DNA of 64,000 nt from Galbibacter mesophilus (GCF_023721415.1 NZ_JAMQVC010000002.1:124001-188000); one strand, 5' to 3'. Counted from the stretch's first letter, positions 24,220-34,206 are shown. A program made the numbers and translations. The notes: generated by a model from the sequence alone, not told the origin.

Positions 24220-24227
24220 TACATTTG
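24220..24227 (+). promoter_or_regulatory. Probable -7 box (TACATTTG) for the PhoD-like gene
   Basis: TACATTTG matches TAnnTTTG and ends 21 bp before the ATG at 24249. No TTG is evident at -33. Confidence 0.5.
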
Positions 24228-24248
24228 TGCCGCTAAACTTTTACCACT

Positions 24249-25277
24249 ATGCGCTTTTTAATTTGGCTGAATCTATTCGTTTTTCTTTGCTTCGGATGTA
24301 AATCCGTCCCATCGGAAACCTATGCGTTGCAAGAAGATGAATTTGTAATAGCTTTTGGCTCCTGTAACCGTCAAGATGAAAAGAATGTGCTGTGGGATGA
24401 TGTTTTGCTGCATCAACCTGCGGTTTGGATTTGGGGAGGCGACAATATTTATTCCGATACGGCCGATTATAGGGAAATGCGGAAGGATTACGAAGAGCAA
24501 CGCTATCAAGATGGGTATAAACAGATAACCGAAACGATGGATGTTATTGGTACTTGGGACGACCATGATTACGGACTGAACGACGGCGGGGCAGAATGGG
24601 CCATGAAAGAAAATGCGCAGGAACTCTTTTTAAATTTTATGAATGTGCCCAAAAACGATCCAAGAAGAAGGAGGGAAGGGGTTTATCATTCAAAAACGTA
24701 CCACACGGAACAAGGCAGCATAAAAGTTATTCTATTGGATACGCGCTATTTTAGATCGCCACTTACCAAAAACCTGGGGGAAGATGGAAAACGTTTTATG
24801 CCAAATCCACAGGGTATTGGTACTATCTTGGGCGAAAAGCAATGGCAATGGTTGGAAAAGGAACTTAATAATTCCACTGCAACCTTCAACATTATAATGA
24901 GCAGCGTTCAGGTGCTTTCCAACAAGCATGGTTTTGAAACGTGGGGGAATTTCCCAAGCGAAGTGGAAAAATTGTTCTCCTTGATTAAAAGTAGCCAAGC
25001 GCAGCGTGTAATTTTACTTTCGGGTGATCGGCATATTTCAGAATTCTCAGAAATAAATATTCCCGATTTGGGCTATCCTCTAATCGATTTTACCTCTAGC
25101 GGACTCACACATACCTATGAAGCCTATTCCGGCGAAGAAAACCCTTACCGAATAGGACAAGTGATTACGCAAAAAAGCTTTGGTGTTTTAAGGCTGAATA
25201 TGAAAAACCATCACGTAAAAATGCAAATGATTGGTGATGGGAATAATATTTTAAATGAATTGGAGCAGGGATATTAA
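24249..25277 (+). CDS. PhoD-like alkaline phosphatase D family lipoprotein
   Basis: A 342-residue phosphoesterase with a lipoprotein signal (LFVFLCFGC, lipobox Cys at about 17). The metal-binding regions of the PhoD/calcineurin-like family are present: FGSCNRQDE, AVWIWGGDNIYSD, GTWDDHDYGLNDGG and LSGDRHISEFS. Such enzymes cleave phosphomonoesters or diesters at the cell surface with calcium and iron. It has its own promoter and no co-directional partner close by. Upregulation under phosphate limitation is plausible but no Pho box was identified. Confidence 0.87.
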   Translation: MRFLIWLNLFVFLCFGCKSVPSETYALQEDEFVIAFGSCNRQDEKNVLWDDVLLHQPAVWIWGGDNIYSDTADYREMRKDYEEQRYQDGYKQITETMDVIGTWDDHDYGLNDGGAEWAMKENAQELFLNFMNVPKNDPRRRREGVYHSKTYHTEQGSIKVILLDTRYFRSPLTKNLGEDGKRFMPNPQGIGTILGEKQWQWLEKELNNSTATFNIIMSSVQVLSNKHGFETWGNFPSEVEKLFSLIKSSQAQRVILLSGDRHISEFSEINIPDLGYPLIDFTSSGLTHTYEAYSGEENPYRIGQVITQKSFGVLRLNMKNHHVKMQMIGDGNNILNELEQGY

Positions 25278-25345
25278 TTGTTAATTGCTTAGCGGTAAAA
25301 ACCACATTTATTATTTCATTAATGCCAAATTAATCCAAAAACCCT

Positions 25346-25353
25346 TACTTTTG
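25346..25353 (+). promoter_or_regulatory. Probable -7 box (TACTTTTG) for ndk
   Basis: TACTTTTG matches TAnnTTTG and lies about 90 bp before the ndk start, implying a leader of that size. Confidence 0.5.
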
Positions 25354-25441
25354 CCGAAAATTTAAAGGACTTGGCCTTTATAAGCTGAGCAATATTTTGA
25401 AAAACAACACGATACGTGTAAAATTTTGATTAAAAAGTAAA

Positions 25442-25861
25442 ATGGCAACAAACAGAACATTTACCATGATTAAGCCGGATGCTGTTGAAAACGGACACAT
25501 CGGTGCTATTCTTGAAAAAATAAACGCTTCAGGTTTTAAAATCGTAGCGATGAAGTACACTCAATTGAGCAAGCGTGATGCAGAAGCTTTTTATGCCGTG
25601 CATAGTGAGCGTCCTTTCTTTGGTGAGTTGGTAGAATTTATGACGCGCGGTCCAATCGTAGCGGCTATCTTGGAAAAAGACAATGCCGTTGAAGATTTTA
25701 GAACTCTAATCGGGGCTACAAATCCAGATGAAGCAGCTGAAGGAACCATCCGTAAATTGTACGCTACTTCTATTGGGGAAAATGCAGTACACGGTTCAGA
25801 TAGCGATGAGAATGCGGCTATAGAAGGTGCTTTTCACTTTGCAGGAAGAGAAATATACTAA
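25442..25861 (+). CDS. ndk: Nucleoside diphosphate kinase
   Basis: A 139-residue enzyme that transfers the gamma phosphate between nucleoside triphosphates and diphosphates. The N-terminal [15 protein letters not shown] and the phospho-histidine H117 in [10 protein letters not shown] are diagnostic. The length is typical of bacterial NDK. It is followed 22 bp after the stop by a terminator hairpin at 25884. The gene is flanked by a convergent DUF721 gene and appears monocistronic. Confidence 0.96.
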   Translation: MATNRTFTMIKPDAVENGHIGAILEKINASGFKIVAMKYTQLSKRDAEAFYAVHSERPFFGELVEFMTRGPIVAAILEKDNAVEDFRTLIGATNPDEAAEGTIRKLYATSIGENAVHGSDSDENAAIEGAFHFAGREIY

Positions 25862-25883
25862 GAAATTAGAATTCTATTTTTAG

Positions 25884-25911
25884 AAGCCTCACTTGAAAAA
25901 GTGGGGCTTTT
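25884..25911 (+). terminator. Intrinsic terminator of ndk
   Basis: AAGCCtCACTT, loop GAAA, AAGTGgGGCTT followed by a T-run. It lies between convergent ndk and the DUF721 gene and may serve both. Confidence 0.75.
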
Positions 25912-25936
25912 ATTTTATACCGTTTGCGCTTATAGT

Positions 25937-26233
25937 TTACCGTAAGACAATTTTATTTACTACCTCCTTTCCCAATTCTTCATTGAGCATTTTTACAATT
26001 TTTTCTTTTCCGTAGCTCAATTCCTGTCTTAAAACGGAAGAAGATAATGAAACATATAGCGTATCACCTTTCAGAACTACTTGAGTGGTATAATTGTTTA
26101 CGCCGTTACCCATTAAGTTTTCCCAAGCATTTCGTACATCCACTTTGTCCATGCCTTTTTCAAGCTTGTTTTCAGAAACAAACTCTTTTAAAACGTCACT
26201 TAAGGACATGTATTCGTTACGTCTTTTCGCCAT
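25937..26233 (-). CDS. DUF721 family protein
   Basis: A 98-residue cytoplasmic protein of the DUF721 family: RRNEYMSLSDVLKEFVSENKLEKG at the N-terminus, then VRNAWENLMG and VSLSSSVLRQELSYGKEKIVKML. DUF721 proteins include the DciA-type helicase-loading factors of many bacteria, so a link to replication is possible but not provable from this sequence. Its start touches the stop of the upstream lipoprotein gene by one base, so they form an operon. Confidence 0.85.
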   Translation of the reverse strand: MAKRRNEYMSLSDVLKEFVSENKLEKGMDKVDVRNAWENLMGNGVNNYTTQVVLKGDTLYVSLSSSVLRQELSYGKEKIVKMLNEELGKEVVNKIVLR

Positions 26234-26649
26234 TACTTTACAGAAAATTTCTCAAATCGTTTGTAGTAATATTCTTTATCTTGATCATTCTTAACGCCAA
26301 ATTTACCCTTGGTCAATAAAATGATTTCCTCTTTTCGGGTATTCCCTTCATTATTATAATAAATAAAAAGTTTCCCGCCCTCTTTTTTTATACTGAAGTT
26401 TTCAAATTCTTCTAAGTTCACAAACCTTCCATCAAATTTAGGCATCACCTTTTGTCGGATTCCTGTAGAGTCAGTTTCTAGAGAAAAATGATCTATAACC
26501 GTATTTATCTTGTAGGTTTTTGTTTCTTCGGATGGGAAAGTAACTTTCTCTATTTCCCAATAACCGTTGAGGTTTGAAATATCTTCAACGGGTTGCCGAT
26601 TACAGCTGATGAAAATGATGCTAAAAAGAAGTAACAAATGTAGTTTCAA
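26233..26649 (-). CDS. Lipocalin-like hypothetical lipoprotein
   Basis: A 138-residue protein with signal LHLLLLFSIIFISC (lipobox Cys at about 16). After the anchor, LNGYWEIEKVTFPSEE and later alternating short strands (KLFIYYNNEG, GKFGVKND) resemble the lipocalin-like domain of Bacteroidota. Its partner DUF721 gene follows directly. No specific function can be assigned. Confidence 0.7.
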   Translation of the reverse strand: MKLHLLLLFSIIFISCNRQPVEDISNLNGYWEIEKVTFPSEETKTYKINTVIDHFSLETDSTGIRQKVMPKFDGRFVNLEEFENFSIKKEGGKLFIYYNNEGNTRKEEIILLTKGKFGVKNDQDKEYYYKRFEKFSVK

Positions 26650-26671
26650 GGTCTTGTGTTTTGTGCTTCCG

Positions 26672-26679
26672 CAAAGGTA
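26672..26679 (-). promoter_or_regulatory. Probable -7 box (TACCTTTG) for the lipoprotein-DUF721 operon
   Basis: On the minus strand TACCTTTG matches TAnnTTTG and ends 22 bp before the start codon. Confidence 0.5.
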
Positions 26680-26821
26680 CTTAAAAGATACGTTCGGTCT
26701 GCGTAATACCTAATGTATTTAGTCTAACAATGTAAAGGATTTTCATCCATTTCAAGGAGTTCTTTTTTAAGGATTGTCTATATTTAACCCTTCAAATAAA
26801 GCATCCATCTTAAAGAATTTT

Positions 26822-27607
26822 ATGTTTCAAAAAATCTTACTATCCCTTTTCAGTCTTACCTTTTTTACTTGTAAAATTGACTTTAAACCTGCACATGAAA
26901 ACACATATTTCGTTTCTCAGCTAGACTCCGTAAAACTTACCGTTCCCCAGCAGGTGTCTTCCTATTACAAGGACGTGGATTTTGCCAAAACGGGAGTTGA
27001 TTTATATGACGACTTAGCAGTGACTACCATTGCCAAGCACACCAATATACTTTCATACAGTAAGAGACATACATATTTATATAAAATAGATGCTGACCCA
27101 TCCCAAAAAGACAGTGTAGTTTTAATGTATTCTGGTGAAAAAAGATTTTGGAAAGAGTATGTTTCTGGTAACAACCCTTATCCCAAACAAACCTTTAATA
27201 CCGAACATGTATATCCGCAGTCGTTTATCGAGAACACTGCCAAAGGGGATTTACATCATCTAAGAGTTTGTGACGAACGAACCAACACACGAAGGAGTAA
27301 TAATCCTTTTGTGGAAGGAAAAGGAAAATACCGATTAAAGTATAAAAGTTGGTACCCTGGCGATGAATGGAAAGGCGATGTGGCACGAATGGTTATGTAC
27401 CTAAATTTGCGTTACGCAGAGTCTTTTAAAGATGTTGGAAGCTTACAATTATTTCTGAAATGGAATGCAGAAGACCCTGTTTCTGAATTTGAAAAGCAAC
27501 GTAATGAACTAATTTATGAAGTTCAGGGCAACCGAAATCCTTTTATAGACAACCCCTTTTTGGCGACTTTAATTTGGAACGGACCCGCAGCAGAGAATAG
27601 GTGGTGA
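26822..27607 (+). CDS. Endonuclease I family nuclease, lipoprotein
   Basis: A 261-residue secreted nuclease. The ATG at 26822 is chosen because MFQKILLSLFSLTFFTCK is a clean lipoprotein signal; an upstream TTG (26774) would add 16 residues that spoil it. The EndA/endonuclease I signature is NTEHVYPQSFI with the following LHHLRVCDERTNTRRSNNPF (key part DLHHLRVCDERTN), a beta-beta-metal site around the histidine. The enzyme probably cuts extracellular DNA for nutrient use. It stands alone. Confidence 0.87.
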   Translation: MFQKILLSLFSLTFFTCKIDFKPAHENTYFVSQLDSVKLTVPQQVSSYYKDVDFAKTGVDLYDDLAVTTIAKHTNILSYSKRHTYLYKIDADPSQKDSVVLMYSGEKRFWKEYVSGNNPYPKQTFNTEHVYPQSFIENTAKGDLHHLRVCDERTNTRRSNNPFVEGKGKYRLKYKSWYPGDEWKGDVARMVMYLNLRYAESFKDVGSLQLFLKWNAEDPVSEFEKQRNELIYEVQGNRNPFIDNPFLATLIWNGPAAENRW

Positions 27608-27672
27608 TTCTTTTTTCTTTGCAAGGAATATCTATAAAACACTATCTTTAGCGAGTATTAACCACCAATAAA

Positions 27673-28356
27673 ATGAAAAATTACTTTTTTTTACTGCTCA
27701 TGTTTACGTTTTTAAAGTCTCACTCCCAAGAAAATGCTGTAAAGTTTGCCAATTTTGAGAAATATGCTGTCGAAAACAAAGCATTAAACTCCCCGAAACC
27801 CGATGAAAACAGGGTGGTTTTTTATGGAAATTCTATTACGGAAGGGTGGAAAGATATGCATCCCTATTTTTTTGAGGAGAATCCGTATATCGATCGTGGG
27901 ATAAGCGGACAAACAACGTCGCAGATGTTACTTCGTTTTCGCAAGGATGTAATTGAATTAGAGCCGAAAGCCGTGGTTTTTCTAGCCGGAATTAACGATA
28001 TTGCCGAGAATACGGGTCCGATTGCCATCGAGGATGTTTTTGGGAATATTATTTCCATGGTTGAGTTGGCGCAAGCCAACCAAATTATTCCCATTGTTTG
28101 TTCCACATTGCCGGCAAACCATTTCCCTTGGCGGGAGCGTATCAAACCGGCAGATAAAGTAATCGAATTAAATGAATTGCTTAAAGATTACTGTAAAAAG
28201 AACAATGTAACCTATGTGGATTACTACAGCGCGATGGTAAATAAAGAAAAAGGCTTGAGTAAGGAATTGGCTCACGACGGTGTGCATCCAACTTCCGAAG
28301 GTTATAAAATAATGGAGCCTATAATCCAAAAAGCTATAAACACTGCAGTAAAATAA
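27673..28356 (+). CDS. SGNH/GDSL-family hydrolase
   Basis: A 227-residue secreted esterase or acylhydrolase. A signal peptide (1-19, ending SHSQ) is followed by block I VFYGNSITEGW with catalytic serine S54 in a GNSIT rather than GDS context, block III AGINDIAEN, and the block V D-x-x-H as HDGVHPTSEGY. The family deacylates lipids, sugars or glycans; the substrate is unknown. It may share the transcript of the preceding nuclease or use a weak TATCTTTA box at about 27642. Confidence 0.85.
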   Translation: MKNYFFLLLMFTFLKSHSQENAVKFANFEKYAVENKALNSPKPDENRVVFYGNSITEGWKDMHPYFFEENPYIDRGISGQTTSQMLLRFRKDVIELEPKAVVFLAGINDIAENTGPIAIEDVFGNIISMVELAQANQIIPIVCSTLPANHFPWRERIKPADKVIELNELLKDYCKKNNVTYVDYYSAMVNKEKGLSKELAHDGVHPTSEGYKIMEPIIQKAINTAVK

Positions 28357-28465
28357 TTTTAACTGAAGAATATTAGCAAAGGCGGGCTGAAAAGTTCATT
28401 TTACATTAACTCAAATTCAGGTATTTTGAATTGAAATTTAGACTGGAAAATAAGAAGTAATTGCT

Positions 28466-28473
28466 TAAATTTG
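28466..28473 (+). promoter_or_regulatory. Probable -7 box (TAAATTTG) for purL
   Basis: TAAATTTG matches TAnnTTTG and lies 53 bp before the purL start. No consensus -33 element at the usual distance. Confidence 0.45.
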
Positions 28474-28526
28474 CGCTTTATTTTAAACAAAAAGTCTGCA
28501 ATAGCTAGGCGCAAATATATCAACGT

Positions 28527-31500
28527 ATGATCCTTTTCTTCGGAAACCCAGAAAACAAGGTCTTTGCCGTTCAAACGAACGATGAAATTTCAAACGAAAA
28601 CATTGCAAAACTTTCATGGTTGTTTGGCGACCAACCAAAAATAGAAGCAGCGTTCATTGACGCTTTTTTTGTTGGTCCGAGAGCAGCGATGATTACCCCG
28701 TGGAGTACCAATGCGGTAGAAATTACGCAGAATATGTGTATTCCTGGAATAATTAGGATTGAAGAATTTTACGCTTCATCTTCAGAAGCAAAAGATTTCG
28801 ACCCGATGTTGAGTCAGAAGTATCCAAAATTGGATCAGGATATTTTTACTATTGATATTCAGCCAGAGGGAATTAAGGAAATAGAAGATATAGCCACATT
28901 CAATCAACAGGAAGGATTGGCATTAAATGAAGAGGAAGTTGCGTATTTAAATGAACTTTCGGAAAAATTGGGCAGAAAATTAACCGATTCTGAAGTTTTT
29001 GGATTCTCTCAAGTAAACTCAGAACATTGTCGCCACAAAATCTTCAACGGAACTTTTGTAATCGACGGGGAAGAAAAGCCGATGTCTTTGTTTAAAATGA
29101 TCAGAAAGACTTCCGAAGAAAATCCAAACAGCATTGTTTCAGCCTATAAAGATAATGTTGCTTTCCTAAAAGGACCAAAAGCGGTTCAGTTTGCACCAAA
29201 AACAGCTGACAAACCCGATTTTTATCAAGAGAAAGATTTTAACTCGGTACTTTCCTTAAAAGCAGAAACCCATAACTTCCCGACAACAGTAGAGCCTTTT
29301 AATGGTGCTGCAACGGGTTCTGGGGGAGAGATTCGCGACCGTTTAGCGGGAGGAAAAGGTTCGTTGCCATTGGCGGGAACAGCAGTTTATATGACATCGT
29401 ATTCCCGACTGGAAGAAAACCGTCCTTGGGAAAAAACAATGGAGCAGCGTAAATGGTTGTACCAAACGCCTATAGATATTTTGATTAAGGCGTCTAACGG
29501 GGCATCCGATTTTGGAAATAAATTCGGTCAACCGCTTATCGCTGGTTCGGTGCTTACTTTTGAACATGAAGAAGAAGCTAGGAAATTAGGTTTTGATAAG
29601 GTGATTATGTTGGCCGGCGGAATTGGCTACGGAAAACAAGAACAAGCATTAAAAGATACGCCCAAAGCAAGTGATAAAATTGTTGTTTTAGGGGGAGAAA
29701 ATTATAGAATTGGAATGGGTGGTGCTGCCGTTTCCTCTGCTGATACAGGAGAATTTAGCAGTGGTATTGAGCTTAATGCCGTACAACGTTCCAACCCAGA
29801 AATGCAAAAAAGAGTTGCCAATGCGGTGAGGGGAATGGTAGAAAGCGATGAAAATGAAATCGTTTCCATTCATGATCACGGCGCGGGCGGACACTTAAAC
29901 TGTCTTTCTGAATTGGTGGAAGACACTGGAGGTAAAATCGATTTGGATAAATTACCGGTTGGTGATCCAACACTTTCTGCAAAAGAAATTATCGGTAATG
30001 AGAGTCAGGAACGTATGGGCTTGGTAATTGGTAAGGAACATACGGAAAAATTGCGAAGAATTGCCGAGCGTGAGCGTTCGCCAATGTATGAAGTAGGAGA
30101 AGTAACGGGAGACGATGTCTTCTGTTTTGAATCGGGAACCAAAGGGGATAAACCTATGGACTTGGCTTTGGAGGATATGTTTGGTAGTTCTCCTAAAACC
30201 ATTATGAACGACAAAACCATTACTAGAAATTATAAAAACAAATCGTACAGTATTGATCAAGTTTACAACTATTTGGAGCAAGTATTGCAGTTGGAAGCTG
30301 TGGCTTGTAAAGATTGGTTGACCAATAAAGTAGATCGATGTGTTGGCGGACGCGTTGCAAAACAGCAATGTGCTGGTCCTTTACAATTACCATTGAACAA
30401 TTGTGGGGTAATGGCGCTCGACTTTAAAGGAAAAGAGGGTATTGCCACTTCTATTGGACATTCTCCCGTTTCTGCTTTGGTAGATCCTGTTGCGGGAAGT
30501 AGAAATTCTATTGCAGAGTCACTTACAAACATAGTTTGGGCGCCGTTGGAAGACGGACTTAAATCGGTGTCGCTTTCTGCAAACTGGATGTGGCCTTGTA
30601 AAAATGAAGGTGAAGATGCGCGTTTGTATGAAGCAGTGAAAGGATGTTCGGAATTTGCGATTGAATTAGGTATCAATATTCCTACTGGAAAAGACTCCCT
30701 TTCCATGAAGCAAAAATATCCAAATGAGGAAGTGATTTCCCCAGGAACGGTTATTATTTCTGCGGGAGCGCATTGTAGCGATATTAATAAAGTTGTGGAG
30801 CCTGTTTTACAAAGAAATGGAGGAAGTATTTACTACATCAACTTTTCAGAGGATAAACTGAAATTGGGCGGTTCTTCATTCGGACAAATATTGAATGTTA
30901 TAGGAAGCGAAGTTCCAACCGTAAAAAGTGCGGAAAACTTTAAAAATACCTTTAATACTGTTCAGAAATTAATAAAAGAGAACCAAATTATCGCTGGTCA
31001 TGATGTTGCTAGCGGCGGATTTATTACAACTTTGTTGGAAATGTGTTTTGCTGATTTGAATATCGGTGCGCAATTGGATTTATCCGGTTTAGAGGAAACA
31101 GATTCGGTTAAAGTTCTTTTCAATGAAAATGCAGGAATTGTTTTTCAAGCGAAAGAAGATTCAACGGTTGAAAAAGCCCTTTCGGAAGCAGGTGTTTCCT
31201 TCAGTAAAATAGGAAAAGTTTTAGAGGGTGACCGACTGCAAATTGTGAACAACGACGATAGTTTTTCATTTAGTGTAAGTCAGTATAGAGATGTGTGGTA
31301 CAAAACATCTTTCCTGTTAGACCAAAAGCAAACTAAGAGCAATCTTGCTGAAGCACGTTATAACAATTATAAAAATCAGCCGCTAACGTATAAGTTTCCA
31401 GCTAATTTTACAGGAAAATTGCCTCAGAACGCCGAAAAACGACCAAAAGCGGCAATTATTCGCGAAAAAGGAAGTAACTCTGAGCGCGAAATGGCCAATG

Positions 31501-32186
31501 CAATGTACTTGGCTGGTTTTGATGTGAAAGACGTTCACATGACCGACTTGATTTCCGGTAGAGAAACTTTAGAAGATATTCAATTTGTGGGTGCTGTTGG
31601 TGGTTTCTCCAATTCTGATGTACTCGGGTCTGCTAAAGGTTGGGCAGGTGCATTTATGTACAATGATAAGGCGAACAAAGCGTTAAAGAATTTCTTTGAG
31701 AGAGAAGATACTTTGTCAATTGGTATTTGTAATGGTTGTCAGCTTTTTGTGGAGCTTGGTCTTATTAATCCAGATCATTCGAAAAAACCGAAAATGCTTC
31801 ATAATGACAGTGGGAAACACGAAAGTATTTTTACTTCCGTAGAAATCCAAGCAAACAATTCGGTAATGCTTTCTTCATTGGCAGGTAGCAAATTAGGAAT
31901 TTGGGTTTCCCATGGGGAAGGAAAATTTAGTTTCCCATACGAAGAAAACAAATATAATATTGTGGCTAAATATGGGTATGAAGGTTATCCTGCAAATCCG
32001 AATGGCTCTGATTTCAATACAGCTATGTTAGTTTCCGATAACGGAAGACATTTGGTGACCATGCCTCACTTTGAGCGTTCAATTTTCCAGTGGAACTGGG
32101 CTAACTATCCGGAAGGAAGAAAAGATGAAGTTTCTCCTTGGTTGGAAGCCTTTGTAAACGCCAGAAAATGGTTAGAGAAGAAATAA
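28527..32186 (+). CDS. purL: Phosphoribosylformylglycinamidine synthase, single-chain type
   Basis: A 1219-residue purine synthesis enzyme that converts FGAR, glutamine and ATP to FGAM. Order of domains: N-terminal PurS-like region, linker, two synthetase halves with GFSQVNSEHCRHKIFNGTF (key part EHCRHK), TGSGGEIRD, SIHDHGAGG and GHDVASGGF, and a C-terminal glutamine amidotransferase domain (AAIIREKGSNSEREMA; nucleophile in GICNGCQLFVE). This long fused form replaces separate PurL, PurQ and PurS. It is monocistronic with a structured 3' region. Confidence 0.97.
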   Translation: MILFFGNPENKVFAVQTNDEISNENIAKLSWLFGDQPKIEAAFIDAFFVGPRAAMITPWSTNAVEITQNMCIPGIIRIEEFYASSSEAKDFDPMLSQKYPKLDQDIFTIDIQPEGIKEIEDIATFNQQEGLALNEEEVAYLNELSEKLGRKLTDSEVFGFSQVNSEHCRHKIFNGTFVIDGEEKPMSLFKMIRKTSEENPNSIVSAYKDNVAFLKGPKAVQFAPKTADKPDFYQEKDFNSVLSLKAETHNFPTTVEPFNGAATGSGGEIRDRLAGGKGSLPLAGTAVYMTSYSRLEENRPWEKTMEQRKWLYQTPIDILIKASNGASDFGNKFGQPLIAGSVLTFEHEEEARKLGFDKVIMLAGGIGYGKQEQALKDTPKASDKIVVLGGENYRIGMGGAAVSSADTGEFSSGIELNAVQRSNPEMQKRVANAVRGMVESDENEIVSIHDHGAGGHLNCLSELVEDTGGKIDLDKLPVGDPTLSAKEIIGNESQERMGLVIGKEHTEKLRRIAERERSPMYEVGEVTGDDVFCFESGTKGDKPMDLALEDMFGSSPKTIMNDKTITRNYKNKSYSIDQVYNYLEQVLQLEAVACKDWLTNKVDRCVGGRVAKQQCAGPLQLPLNNCGVMALDFKGKEGIATSIGHSPVSALVDPVAGSRNSIAESLTNIVWAPLEDGLKSVSLSANWMWPCKNEGEDARLYEAVKGCSEFAIELGINIPTGKDSLSMKQKYPNEEVISPGTVIISAGAHCSDINKVVEPVLQRNGGSIYYINFSEDKLKLGGSSFGQILNVIGSEVPTVKSAENFKNTFNTVQKLIKENQIIAGHDVASGGFITTLLEMCFADLNIGAQLDLSGLEETDSVKVLFNENAGIVFQAKEDSTVEKALSEAGVSFSKIGKVLEGDRLQIVNNDDSFSFSVSQYRDVWYKTSFLLDQKQTKSNLAEARYNNYKNQPLTYKFPANFTGKLPQNAEKRPKAAIIREKGSNSEREMANAMYLAGFDVKDVHMTDLISGRETLEDIQFVGAVGGFSNSDVLGSAKGWAGAFMYNDKANKALKNFFEREDTLSIGICNGCQLFVELGLINPDHSKKPKMLHNDSGKHESIFTSVEIQANNSVMLSSLAGSKLGIWVSHGEGKFSFPYEENKYNIVAKYGYEGYPANPNGSDFNTAMLVSDNGRHLVTMPHFERSIFQWNWANYPEGRKDEVSPWLEAFVNARKWLEKK

Positions 32187-32329
32187 AAAAAATAAAAAAC
32201 TTGTCTTAAGATTGGTGATTAAAAGTTTCGAAAAGCGCAGAAGTCTTTGTTAAGCTAGACAATTGAAGATTTCGAAACCAAAATTATCTTAAGAATTCAA
32301 TCTTTTTTATTTATAATTCATATAAAATT

Positions 32330-32361
32330 AAGGAGTTGCCAACAATCAACTCCTTTTTTTA
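32330..32361 (+). terminator. Intrinsic terminator after purL
   Basis: AAGGAGTTG at 32330-32338 pairs with CAACTCCTT at 32347-32355, followed by a run of T. The preceding 140 bp contain a long imperfect inverted repeat (see findings). Confidence 0.8.
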
Positions 32362-32427
32362 TGACATCTTTTGAAAATACTCGGTAAATTTTATATTTTG
32401 CAATAATGTAACACATCAAAATACGCT

Positions 32428-34206
32428 ATGCAAAAAGTAACCCGTTTATTTGATTTTCCACAGCATCAGTTGGAAAAATTTAATTTGGATATCGCCTTTT
32501 CAACCAAATATGGGGAAGAATGGGTGCATACATCTTCACAAGAATACGTAGATAAAGCCAATCAATTTAGTAGAGGCTTATTGCGTTTAGGAGTGCAGCC
32601 CAACGACAAAATAGCCATTATCACTCACGTAAATAAAACCGAATGGCATATTGCCGATATAGGTATTCTTCAAACGGGTGCTCAAAACGTACCTATTTAT
32701 CCAACTATTTCTGCGGAAGATTACGAGTATATTTTGAATCATTCAGAAGCTTCTTACGTGATTGTTTCTGATGCGGAGATTTTAGAAAAACTAAATAGTA
32801 TAAAACAGAATGTACCTTCCCTAAAAGAAGTTTATGCATTTGAAGAAATACCTGGTGCAAAAAATTGGGAGGAGATTTTTACTTTGGGTGAAGATAAAGC
32901 GAATCAAAGTGAAGTAGATGCTAGAAAAAATGCGGTAACCACAGACGATTTAGCAACGATAATTTATACATCGGGAACCACAGGAAGACCGAAAGGGGTA
33001 ATGTTATCCCACAAGAATATTGTTTCCAATGTTTTGGCCAGTGAAGAGAGAGTGCCCTTGGATGCACACGATGTGGCCTTAAGCTTTTTGCCTATCTGTC
33101 ATATTTTTGAACGTATGGTGGTGTATCTTTATCAGTATTGCGGAATTAAAATCTATTTTGCGGAGTCCATAGAAAAAATGGGTGATAACCTTAAAGAGGT
33201 AAAACCTCATGTAATGACGGTTGTTCCAAGACTTCTTGAAAAAGTTTATGATAAAATATATGCCAAAGGAGCGGATTTAACGGGAATTAAAAAGAAGTTG
33301 TTCTTTTGGGCTATAGAATTAGGGCATAAGTTTCAACCCTACCGTGGCAACGGCGGATGGTACGAATTTCAATTGGGTATCGCCCGAAAATTGATTTTTA
33401 GTAAGTGGCAAGAAGGTCTTGGTGGAAACCTAAAAGTAATGGTTTCTGGTAGTGCGGCGTTGCAACCTCGCTTAGGAAGGGTGTTCGGTGCAGCAGATAT
33501 TCCAGTTATGGAAGGCTACGGACTCACAGAAACTTCACCAGTAATTGCCGTTAACGATCAAAAAAATAACGGTTGGAAAATAGGAACTGTTGGTAGAATG
33601 CTTCCCGGCGTTGAGGTAAAAATAGCCGAGGATGGAGAAATTCTTTGTAAAGGTCCTAATGTAATGATGGGATATTATAAAGATGAAGAAAAAACAAAAG
33701 AAGTAATGGAAGGCGGATATTTCCATACAGGAGATATCGGGGAAGTGGATGATGACGGATTCTTGAAAATTACCGATCGTAAAAAGGAAATATTCAAAAC
33801 TTCAGGTGGTAAATATGTCGCTCCTCAGCTAATTGAAAATTTAATGAAGCAATCCCGTTTCATTGAACAGATTATGGTAATTGGGGAAGGCGAAAAAATG
33901 CCAGCAGCAATTATTCAACCAAATTTTGAATTTGTGGAAGCTTGGGCGAAAAGACATAACTTAGAGGTGTCTGGAGACCGTAAGAAGCTTATTTCAGATC
34001 CAAAAGTGGTAGAGCGTATTCAGGAAGAGGTAGATCATTACAACGAAAAGTTCGGTCGTTGGGAACGAGTAAAGCTTTTTGAACTTACGCCAGACGAATG
34101 GAGCGTAGAAGAAGGGCATTTAACACCAACGTTAAAGCTGAAAAGAAGAATTATTAAAGAAAAATACGCGGATTTGTACACAAAAATATACGGGTCTAAG
34201 GAATAA
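32428..34206 (+). CDS. fadD: Long-chain fatty acid-CoA ligase
   Basis: A 592-residue AMP-forming acyl-CoA synthetase. Adenylate motifs are TIIYTSGTTGRPKGVMLSHK (key part YTSGTTGRPKGV), VMEGYGLTETSPV, GYFHTGDIGEVD and ITDRKKEIFKTSGGKYVAP. It activates fatty acids for degradation or lipid synthesis. The long form with a C-terminal extension resembles the bubblegum/ACSL-type ligases of Bacteroidota. It lies upstream of the MarR-led beta-oxidation operon, separated by a repeat-rich spacer, and is probably coordinated with it. The gene symbol is by role; strict orthology to E. coli FadD is not claimed. Confidence 0.9.
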   Translation: MQKVTRLFDFPQHQLEKFNLDIAFSTKYGEEWVHTSSQEYVDKANQFSRGLLRLGVQPNDKIAIITHVNKTEWHIADIGILQTGAQNVPIYPTISAEDYEYILNHSEASYVIVSDAEILEKLNSIKQNVPSLKEVYAFEEIPGAKNWEEIFTLGEDKANQSEVDARKNAVTTDDLATIIYTSGTTGRPKGVMLSHKNIVSNVLASEERVPLDAHDVALSFLPICHIFERMVVYLYQYCGIKIYFAESIEKMGDNLKEVKPHVMTVVPRLLEKVYDKIYAKGADLTGIKKKLFFWAIELGHKFQPYRGNGGWYEFQLGIARKLIFSKWQEGLGGNLKVMVSGSAALQPRLGRVFGAADIPVMEGYGLTETSPVIAVNDQKNNGWKIGTVGRMLPGVEVKIAEDGEILCKGPNVMMGYYKDEEKTKEVMEGGYFHTGDIGEVDDDGFLKITDRKKEIFKTSGGKYVAPQLIENLMKQSRFIEQIMVIGEGEKMPAAIIQPNFEFVEAWAKRHNLEVSGDRKKLISDPKVVERIQEEVDHYNEKFGRWERVKLFELTPDEWSVEEGHLTPTLKLKRRIIKEKYADLYTKIYGSKE

